Shown one piece after another: positions 6,562 to 11,885 of a DNA stretch of 11,885 nucleotides. How positions within the stretch are numbered: position 1 is the stretch's first letter; the number at the start of each line of letters is the position of its first letter. The translations under genes were made by a program, and so were the position numbers. The notes below the pieces were generated by a model. It had not been told where the DNA came from and ran no database searches. It saw only the letters and a list, made by a program, of their open reading frames with translations. Source of the stretch: Gammaproteobacteria bacterium. Lineage in GTDB: Bacteria; Pseudomonadota; Gammaproteobacteria; Acidithiobacillales; Acidithiobacillaceae. The stretch is from assembly GCA_023381645.1 (NCBI GenBank), contig JAMCRJ010000019.1, positions 1 to 11,885 of the forward strand. Reading direction: 5' to 3'.

Positions 6562-7656
6562 ATGAGCGAGAACACTGCCGCACCCGCAAAGCCCAAAGGC
6601 AAGAAGCGCCTGGAACTGGACCCCCGCCTGGCCGCCTACAAGGGGATCTGGGTGTTTGTCGAAATGGAACGGGGTCAGGTACACCAGGTGTCCTGGGAGC
6701 TACTGGGCGAAGGGCGCAAGCTGGCCGATATTCTGAATGTCGATCTGGGCGCCGTCATTCTCGGCGGCAGCAACGATGAACTTGCCGCCGCCGCCCGCAG
6801 CGCCTTCACCTATGGTGCCGATGTGGCCTATATCGTGGCCGATCCCGTTCTCACGGACTATCGCAACGAACCCTACACCAAGGCCATGACTGACCTGGTC
6901 AACAAGTACCAGCCGGAGATTCTGCTACTGGGCGCCACCACCCTGGGCCGCGATCTTGCCGGTAGTGTGGCGACCACTCTGCTCACGGGTTTGACCGCAG
7001 ACTGTACAGAACTCGCCATTGACCCGGACAATCGCGGACTACTCGCCACTCGTCCGACCTTTGGCGGCAGCCTGCTCTGCACCATCCAGACCCTGAACTA
7101 CCGCCCGCAAATGGCCACCATCCGCCCCCGGGTCATGGCCATGCCCGATGTCCTGCCAGAACGCAGTGGTCGGTTCATTTCTGAAAACCTGCAGATGCAG
7201 GAAGACGACATCATCGCCAAAGTCCTGGAGTTCATCCCCGACGAGGCCCAGGAGCAGGCGCAGCTCGCCTATGCCGACATTATCGTGGCGGGCGGCCGGG
7301 GCATGGGCAAAGCCGAAAACTTTCGCCTGATCTGGGACCTGGCCGCTGTGCTCGGCGCCGAAGTGGGCGGATCACGTCCGGTGACCCATGCCGGCTGGCT
7401 GCCCGCTGATCGCCAGGTCGGGCAATCGGGCAAGACCGTGCGTCCCAAGCTTTATATTGCCGCGGGCATCTCCGGGGCGATTCAGCACCGCGTTGGCATG
7501 GAAGCCTCCGACGTCATCATCGCCATCAACAACGATCCCCATGCGCCCATCTTCGATTTTGCCACTTATGGCATTGTCGGAGACGCCGTGCAGATCCTTC
7601 CCGTTCTCACCGACGCCTTTCGCAGCCGTCTGGCTGTGAACCGCCGGGCCAGTTAA
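6562..7656 (+). CDS. fixB: FixB, electron-transfer flavoprotein alpha-type subunit
   Basis: The 364-residue product is the ETF-alpha-like partner of FixA. After a 25-residue Ala/Lys/Pro-rich lead, an ETF-alpha N-domain starts at [12 protein letters not shown] (about residue 29). The C-terminal FAD domain carries [11 protein letters not shown] (about 271), QVGQSGKTV (about 289), GISGAIQH (about 302) and the NNDP motif (near 323) that contact FAD in ETF-alpha proteins. It lies 19 bases after fixA with an AAGGAG ribosome site. It is a cytoplasmic part of the FixABCX complex on the inner face of the membrane. Confidence 0.96.
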   Translation: MSENTAAPAKPKGKKRLELDPRLAAYKGIWVFVEMERGQVHQVSWELLGEGRKLADILNVDLGAVILGGSNDELAAAARSAFTYGADVAYIVADPVLTDYRNEPYTKAMTDLVNKYQPEILLLGATTLGRDLAGSVATTLLTGLTADCTELAIDPDNRGLLATRPTFGGSLLCTIQTLNYRPQMATIRPRVMAMPDVLPERSGRFISENLQMQEDDIIAKVLEFIPDEAQEQAQLAYADIIVAGGRGMGKAENFRLIWDLAAVLGAEVGGSRPVTHAGWLPADRQVGQSGKTVRPKLYIAAGISGAIQHRVGMEASDVIIAINNDPHAPIFDFATYGIVGDAVQILPVLTDAFRSRLAVNRRAS

Positions 7657-7672
7657 TTACAGGAGTCATGAC

Positions 7673-8971
7673 ATGGCCGAAAAATTTGATGCCATTGTGG
7701 TAGGTGCCGGCCCCGCCGGTAATGCAGCCGCGTATACCATGGCCAAGGCGGGTCTGAGCGTATTGCAACTGGAACGCGGTGAAACTCCCGGCACCAAAAA
7801 CGTCCAGGGGGCCATTCTCTACGCCGACGCGCTGGAACGCATCATTCCCGATTTCCGCGACGATGCCCCGTTGGAACGCCATATCATCGAACAGCGCATG
7901 TGGGTGCTGGATGAAAAATCCTTCATCGGCACCAACTATCGCTCGGATGCCTTCAACAGCGACCAGCCCAATCGTTATACCATCCTCCGGGCGCCTTTCG
8001 ACAAGTGGTTCTCCGGAAAGGTCAAGGAGGCGGGGGCATTGGTCATCTGCGAGACGACGGTCACCGAGCTCATCCAGGAAGGCAAAAAGGTCATCGGCGT
8101 CCGTACCGACCGTGAGGGAGGCGATATTTATGCCGATGTGGTGATCCTGGCGGATGGCGTCAATTCGCTGTTGGCCAAAAAAGCCGGATTCCATGGCGAA
8201 CTCGAAGCCAAAAACGTCGCGCTTGCGGTCAAGGAAATTCACTTTCTGCCCGAGGAGATCGTCCAGAGCCGTTTCAACATCAAGGGCAACGAAGGGGTGG
8301 TCATTGAGATCGCCGGTGCCGTCACCCACGGCATGGTCGGCACCGCCTTCCTCTATACCAACAAGGAATCCATCACGCTGGGTATCGGTTGCCTCTTGTC
8401 CGACTTCAAAAATGCAGGCATCGCGCCCTATACCCTCCTCGAAGAACTCAAGGCGCATCCGGCCATTGCCCCGTTGATCGAGGGGGGAGAAATGAAGGAA
8501 TATGCCGCCCACCTGATTCCCGAAGGGGGCTACAAGGCCGTTCCGACCCTCTACGGCGAGGGCTGGATGATTGCGGGGGACAGTGCCGGACTGGTAAATG
8601 CGGTCCACCGTGAAGGCTCCAACCTGGCGATGACCAGTGGCCGACTGGCCGCAGAAACGGTTATCGCGCTGAAAGAGATGAATCTCCCCTGTACGGCCCC
8701 CCATCTTGCCCGTTACAAAACCGCGCTGGACGACAGTTTCGTCATGAAAGATTTGCGCAAGTACAAGGAGTTGCCTGATATCCTACACGGCAATCCGCAT
8801 TTCTTTTCGGTATATCCGCAACTCCTCAACCGCGCCGCGCATACCATGCTGATGGTCGATGGTCAGGATAAGCACAGCAAGGAAAAGACCATTCGGGGCA
8901 GCTTTGTACAGCAACGCTCGTTATGGGGTTTGGTGGGAGACGCTTACCGCATGTGGAGGGCAACACGATGA
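7673..8971 (+). CDS. fixC: FixC, flavoprotein quinone oxidoreductase of FixABCX
   Basis: The 432-residue product is a FAD-containing dehydrogenase related to ETF:quinone oxidoreductase. The Rossmann dinucleotide motif G11-A-G13-P-A-G16 opens the protein and is followed by an acidic strand end (LERGE). A second FAD motif, GDSAG at residues 302-306, leads into [20 protein letters not shown]. FixC passes the high-potential electron to the quinone pool with FixX. AGGAG lies 7 bases before the ATG; a nearby ATG at 7668 is out of frame. It starts 16 bases after fixB, and its stop overlaps the fixX start in ATGA. Length matches known FixC proteins. Confidence 0.96.
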   Translation: MAEKFDAIVVGAGPAGNAAAYTMAKAGLSVLQLERGETPGTKNVQGAILYADALERIIPDFRDDAPLERHIIEQRMWVLDEKSFIGTNYRSDAFNSDQPNRYTILRAPFDKWFSGKVKEAGALVICETTVTELIQEGKKVIGVRTDREGGDIYADVVILADGVNSLLAKKAGFHGELEAKNVALAVKEIHFLPEEIVQSRFNIKGNEGVVIEIAGAVTHGMVGTAFLYTNKESITLGIGCLLSDFKNAGIAPYTLLEELKAHPAIAPLIEGGEMKEYAAHLIPEGGYKAVPTLYGEGWMIAGDSAGLVNAVHREGSNLAMTSGRLAAETVIALKEMNLPCTAPHLARYKTALDDSFVMKDLRKYKELPDILHGNPHFFSVYPQLLNRAAHTMLMVDGQDKHSKEKTIRGSFVQQRSLWGLVGDAYRMWRATR

Positions 8972-9255
8972 TCAAGATCGAAGAGAAGCTGTTTCAAAAC
9001 CGCTACCGGGTCGATGAAGGCCGGCCGCATATCCAGATCAGCGATCCCCAGGTCTGTGCCGATGATTGTAAAACACAGTCCTGTACCTTCGTCTGTCCGG
9101 CAGGTTGTTATGTGGCGGATGAGAAGCATGAGGTCACGCTGACCACGGACGGATGCCTGGAGTGCGGCACCTGCCGGGTCATCTGTTCCGAACACCACAA
9201 CGTGGACTGGTCCTATCCACGGGGTGGTCACGGCATCCTCTTCAAGTTTGGTTAG
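8968..9255 (+). CDS. fixX: FixX, ferredoxin-like iron-sulfur subunit
   Basis: The 95-residue product is the ferredoxin-like partner of FixC. Cys63, Cys66, Cys69 and Cys73 form a C-x2-C-x2-C-x3-C [4Fe-4S] motif ([11 protein letters not shown]). Five further cysteines (30, 34, 39, 43, 47) form the N-terminal Cys cluster common in FixX. The C-terminus, [12 protein letters not shown], is also typical. The start at 8968 is chosen over an upstream in-frame ATG at 8923 because it gives the family's MIKIEEKL start, follows a GGAGG site, and overlaps the fixC stop (ATGA), a sign of translational coupling. Confidence 0.95.
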   Translation: MIKIEEKLFQNRYRVDEGRPHIQISDPQVCADDCKTQSCTFVCPAGCYVADEKHEVTLTTDGCLECGTCRVICSEHHNVDWSYPRGGHGILFKFG

Positions 9256-9273
9256 GTTTGGAGGCTTGGTCCA

Positions 9274-9768
9274 ATGAGCCCTGACGGTGCCCTCCGAGAG
9301 ATCACCCTGCCCTTTGGCGACCCCGCCGGACAGGCGGCCTCGCTGCTGGAGGCGGCACTGAGCAGAACCACGCATCCGGTCGAGGTGGAAAAACTGCTGA
9401 GGCACCATCTCCTGAATGATCCGGATTATCTACCCGCCTATTTTGCCCTATACAAGTTATTGTTTCGTCAGTCCCGATTGGCAGAGGCCGAAGAGATAGC
9501 CCGCAACGCCATGGACAGAGGCGCGCGACTGGGTGGTTTTTCCCCCGACTGGCAGCACCTCGCTCCAGGCACGGCAGACTGGTCCGTGATTCACAGCCCT
9601 GCCCATTTTTATCTCTTCACCCTGAAGGCCCTGAGTTTCATCCTGTTACGCCGCAAGCAACTGGACAAATGTCGGGAGATCCTGGAAAAGATCGGCGAAC
9701 TGGACCCTCACGATCTGGTAGGCGCTTCCGTCGTCCGCGCCTATGCCGATGGTCTGACGGCATATTGA
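9274..9768 (+). CDS. TPR-like protein following fixX
   Basis: This 164-residue protein is mostly helical and has two stretches that read like tetratricopeptide repeats: about residues 49-82 (NDPDYLPAYFALYKLLF, then RLAEAEEIARNAM) and about 113-146 (FTLKALSFILLRRKQLDKCREILEKIGELDP). The two are parted by a Trp/His-containing linker (DWQHLAPGTADWSVIHSP). TPR domains usually mediate protein-protein contacts. It follows fixX by 18 bases, with GGAGG 9 bases before the ATG, so it belongs to the fix operon. No signal peptide or membrane segment is evident. A scaffold or assembly factor for FixABCX or nitrogenase is an inference only. Confidence 0.8.
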   Translation: MSPDGALREITLPFGDPAGQAASLLEAALSRTTHPVEVEKLLRHHLLNDPDYLPAYFALYKLLFRQSRLAEAEEIARNAMDRGARLGGFSPDWQHLAPGTADWSVIHSPAHFYLFTLKALSFILLRRKQLDKCREILEKIGELDPHDLVGASVVRAYADGLTAY

Positions 9769-9784
9769 GTATGGCGATACACCC

Positions 9785-10138
9785 ATGCTGAGCAACTCGC
9801 CCTTCAACGCGATGGAAGAGGCGGGGACTGCCGTACTCACACTGACTGAAGGGTTGGAGAAGGAAGAGTTTCTCGCGTCGCGCCTCACCCGCGCAGAAAC
9901 GCGACGCCAGCTTCGCCTCATGAGCAGGTCCGCCCTGCTCCTGTCGCCAGAGATCCACGCCCTGTTGGCGGAAATAGACTGGGAAGGTTGGCGCATCCTT
10001 GACCAGCGCCTCGCAATCAGTGATAAAGCAGAGGACACCCTGCTCTGGCTCGCGGTGCGCGCGCTGGCACCAGATACCTTGATGTGGCTGCGGGTGTACC
10101 GCAAAAACCAGCCGGAATGGTTTAAAGAGGACAACTGA
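9785..10138 (+). CDS. Conserved-looking 117-residue protein, unknown function
   Basis: This small helical protein lies between the TPR-like gene and the GST-like gene, and its TGA overlaps the next ATG (TGATG). It is rich in Arg/Leu/Glu in the first half (LTRAETRRQLRLMSR). A second half carries EIDWEGWRI and a Trp-rich stretch (TLLWLAVRALAPDTLMWLRVYRK). The W-x-x-W plus RALAP-x-TLMW layout faintly recalls DUF86/HepT-like helical bundles, but the RxxxxH catalytic motif of HepT is absent, so I do not assign that family. The ribosome site is weak; translation may rely on coupling. Placement points to an accessory role in nitrogen fixation. Confidence 0.75.
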   Translation: MLSNSPFNAMEEAGTAVLTLTEGLEKEEFLASRLTRAETRRQLRLMSRSALLLSPEIHALLAEIDWEGWRILDQRLAISDKAEDTLLWLAVRALAPDTLMWLRVYRKNQPEWFKEDN

Positions 10139-10758
10139 TGGCCATGCGCTTCTACATGACCCCCGGATCGTGCTCCACCGGCATCCATATTCTGCTGGAA
10201 GAACTGGATCTCCCCTTCGAGGCCTGGATCGTCAATCTGCCAGCCGGCGAGCACCACAAGCCCGGGTACCGCGCCATCAATCCGAAGTCCACCATCCCCA
10301 CCCTGGTGCGTCAGGACGGCACGGCGCTGACTGAATTCCAGGCCATCGCCTGGTGGCTGGCACGCACCCACCCCAAGGCGAAACTGCTGCCAGAGTATCC
10401 CGACGGCGAGGCGCGCGTGCTGGAAGTCATGGACTATGCTGTCGGCACCCTGCACGGCCAGGGCTTCGCCCGCATTTTCATTACGGACACCTTCACCCCC
10501 AGCGCCGCCGATCACGCAGCCGTGCAGGCGCGCGGAAGGGAAATCGTCAATCAGGGATTCGCCATCCTGAATGATGCCCTTGCCGGATTGGATTATGTCA
10601 CCGGCGGCTTCTCCATCGCCGATGCGGCGCTGTTTTACGTGGAGTTCTGGGCAGACCGGCTGGGCATCCCACTACCTGAACATTGCGACGCCCACTACCA
10701 ACGCCTGCGGACCAGGCCTGCCGTGCAGCGTGTACTGCGGGAGGAAGGCTATCGATGA
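10138..10758 (+). CDS. Glutathione S-transferase-like protein
   Basis: The 206-residue product has the GST two-domain length and order. The N-terminal thioredoxin-like domain has MTPGSCSTGIHILLEEL, where Cys12 lies where beta-class bacterial GSTs have their catalytic cysteine. The cis-proline is in STIPTL (Pro54). The helical domain carries the folding motif FSIADA (158-163). At the usual glutathione gamma-glutamyl site, most GSTs read E-S before A-I; here it reads TEFQAIAWWL, with Phe67 in place of the serine, so glutathione binding may differ. A second possible start is Met3. It overlaps its neighbours by TGATG and ATGA, which indicates coupling. A role in redox handling or metal-cluster repair during nitrogen fixation is inference. 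Confidence 0.9.
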   Translation: MAMRFYMTPGSCSTGIHILLEELDLPFEAWIVNLPAGEHHKPGYRAINPKSTIPTLVRQDGTALTEFQAIAWWLARTHPKAKLLPEYPDGEARVLEVMDYAVGTLHGQGFARIFITDTFTPSAADHAAVQARGREIVNQGFAILNDALAGLDYVTGGFSIADAALFYVEFWADRLGIPLPEHCDAHYQRLRTRPAVQRVLREEGYR

Positions 10759-11030
10759 CAACGGAAAGCGCAAACTGCTTTGTTCTGGCGGAAATGCGCA
10801 CCCATCATTTCACCTTTCAGGGCACCGGCGAGGATCGGGAGGCGGCCCGCCGCGCCCTGCTCCACGTTTGGCAGACGCACCGAAACCGTCTGGTACAACG
10901 TTACCCCGAGTGCCGCGACCGAATCCTTGATGAAAAGCACATTGAATCCCGCTTCAGGATCAGTTATCAAGAAATGGGAGCAGATGCCTGTTATCCCGCC
11001 ATTTCACCGGACACAGGAGCCCGTCCATGA
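10755..11030 (+). CDS. 91-residue protein of unknown function
   Basis: I do not recognise this protein. The start at 10755 is chosen because it overlaps the GST stop in ATGA; a longer reading from 10683 would sit wholly within the GST gene. The protein is charged, without a signal peptide, and has a helix-prone middle (DREAARRALLHVWQTHRNRLVQRYPE) followed by a beta-prone end (ESRFRISYQEMG). Cysteines are at 8, 53 and 79. Its TGA overlaps the ATG of the downstream hydrolase gene, so it is part of the same translational chain. Confidence 0.7.
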   Translation: MTTESANCFVLAEMRTHHFTFQGTGEDREAARRALLHVWQTHRNRLVQRYPECRDRILDEKHIESRFRISYQEMGADACYPAISPDTGARP

Positions 11031-11710
11031 ACTACGCCTTCCCGCCCGCCCCTATCGTGACGCTGGACGCCATGTCCAGCAACCCTTTCCCGGTGCGACG
11101 CATTTTTTGCGTCGGGCAGAACTATGCTGATCACGCCCGGGAAATGGGCAGCGCGCCCGATACCGAACCCTTCTTTTTCATGAAGCCCGCCAGCGCCATC
11201 CTGCGGAATAATTCAGTGCTGCCCTATCCGCCGGGCACTACCGACCTGCAGCCCGAGGTGGAACTGGTGGTGGCGCTACACAAGGGCGGCAAAAATATCC
11301 CCATGGATAAGGTCGATGATGACTATGTGTTCGGCTATGCCGTGGGTCTGGACATGACCCGCCGCGACCTGCAACGCGCCGCCCGCGAAAAGGGCCAGCC
11401 CTGGGAGATGGCCAAAGCATTCGACCACTCGGCGCCCTGCACGGCCATCACGCCCGAGTTTTATTCCGGGACCATCGCTCGCGGCAAGATCGAACTCAAG
11501 GTGAATGGTCAAATCCGCCAGAGCGCCGATGTCGGCGACATGCTCTGGAAGATTCCGCAGATCGTCCATTTCCTGTCCAATCAAGTCGAACTCTTTCCCG
11601 GCGATCTCCTCTTCACCGGCACCCCCGCCGGCGTGGGCCCGGTGGTGAAAGGCGACGTGATCGAGGCCACTGTGGCCGGGCTGGAACCGCTGATCATCAC
11701 CATCGGCTAA
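11027..11710 (+). CDS. Fumarylacetoacetate-hydrolase-family enzyme (FAHD1/fumarylpyruvate-hydrolase-like)
   Basis: The 227-residue product is a complete single-domain FAH-family enzyme. Expected metal ligands are present: Glu77 and Glu79 (PEVEL) and Asp109 (VGLDMT). The lid residues His36 and Glu39 (NYADHAREMG), Lys130 (MAKAFD) and the TGTPAGVGP loop (197-205) are also there. FFFMKP at 49-54 is a hallmark of the FAHD1/fumarylpyruvate-hydrolase branch. Such enzymes cleave C-C bonds in 2,4-diketoacids, or act on oxaloacetate as decarboxylase or tautomerase; which applies here cannot be told. The ATG overlaps the stop of the 91-residue gene. Its role in a fix operon is unclear; handling of a keto-acid by-product such as oxaloacetate is one idea. 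Confidence 0.92.
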   Translation: MNYAFPPAPIVTLDAMSSNPFPVRRIFCVGQNYADHAREMGSAPDTEPFFFMKPASAILRNNSVLPYPPGTTDLQPEVELVVALHKGGKNIPMDKVDDDYVFGYAVGLDMTRRDLQRAAREKGQPWEMAKAFDHSAPCTAITPEFYSGTIARGKIELKVNGQIRQSADVGDMLWKIPQIVHFLSNQVELFPGDLLFTGTPAGVGPVVKGDVIEATVAGLEPLIITIG

Positions 11711-11744
11711 CCCCACCATCACCCCCTCGAAACAGGAATACCCA

Positions 11745-11885
11745 ATGCCCGCATCCGGTCTTCTCGAACGCAATCGCCTGATCTTCTGTCACTTCGACAG
11801 TTACAGTACCGCCCTGCGCTTCGTTCGCATCGACGACAGTGTCATGCTGCCGGCGCCACTGCCGGAAGGCGCCAGCATGGAAGCG
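11745..11885 (+). CDS. Start of an unknown gene, cut by window edge
   Basis: Forty-seven codons are open from the ATG at 11745 to the window end. An AGGA ribosome site lies 8 bases before the ATG. The gene begins 34 bases after the hydrolase stop, on the same strand, so it is likely in the same operon. The visible N-terminus (MPASGLLERNRLIFCHFDSY and onward, with FVRIDDSVMLPAPLPEG) shows no signal peptide. I cannot place it in a family from this fragment. Confidence 0.6.
   Translation, partial: MPASGLLERNRLIFCHFDSYSTALRFVRIDDSVMLPAPLPEGASMEA

Noticed and set aside
5670..6602. Long minus-strand open frame (310 codons) opposite fixA.
   Set aside because: It is antisense to a strongly conserved FixA and ends inside the fixA promoter/leader. 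It is a typical shadow in GC-rich coding DNA.
7607..8704. Long minus-strand open frame (365 codons) opposite fixC.
   Set aside because: It covers most of fixC in antisense and straddles the fixB end. It has no family features, and FixC motifs are on the other strand.
8923..8967. Upstream in-frame start for fixX, adding 15 residues.
   Set aside because: It lies within fixC without a ribosome site. The start at 8968 has GGAGG and gives the family's usual N-terminus.
9646..10515. Minus-strand open frame (289 codons) opposite the TPR-like, 117-residue and GST-like genes.
   Set aside because: It spans three coupled plus-strand genes. The GST motifs and stop/start overlaps support the plus strand.

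Overview
The window looks like part of a nitrogen-fixation (nif/fix) accessory region from a moderately GC-rich, Gram-negative proteobacterium. An Acidithiobacillus-type chemolithotrophic diazotroph is my best guess. That guess rests on the overall impression of the proteins, not on a search, and no nitrogenase structural gene lies inside the window.

Layout. Positions 1-5184 are a leftward (minus-strand) gene set, read from its promoter as: a group II truncated-hemoglobin-like protein (5184 to 4573), a complete TonB-dependent outer-membrane receptor (4562 to 2298) and a second, paralogous receptor (2204 to 1) that runs off the window about eight residues before its expected end. Positions 5185-5699 are a 515-base divergent control region. 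Positions 5700-11885 are a tightly packed rightward operon: fixA, fixB, fixC, fixX (electron-bifurcating flavoprotein complex), a TPR-like protein, a 117-residue protein of unknown function, a glutathione S-transferase-like protein, a 91-residue unknown protein, a fumarylacetoacetate-hydrolase-family enzyme, and the first 47 codons of another unknown gene. Several junctions are stop/start overlaps (fixC/fixX, 117-aa/GST, GST/91-aa, 91-aa/FAH).

The main discovery is in the control region. It holds two perfect TGT-N10-ACA NifA upstream activator sequences (5400-5415 and 5535-5550). It also holds two -24/-12 (sigma-54) promoter candidates with exact GG-N10-GC spacing. One is near-consensus and faces left toward the globin/receptor genes (5345 to 5329). 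The other, with a weaker -24 box, faces right toward fixA (5628-5643). Each activator site sits about 90-110 bases upstream of the predicted start of one promoter. If correct, the globin and both outer-membrane receptors are co-induced with fixABCX under nitrogen-fixing conditions.

How the genes may work together (inference): FixABCX would oxidise NADH and split the electrons between quinone and a low-potential ferredoxin/flavodoxin that feeds nitrogenase. The globin could handle O2 or NO. The receptors could bring in a scarce metal, metal chelate or heme needed by nitrogenase or the globin. The genes after fixX look like a nif-linked accessory module of uncertain function.
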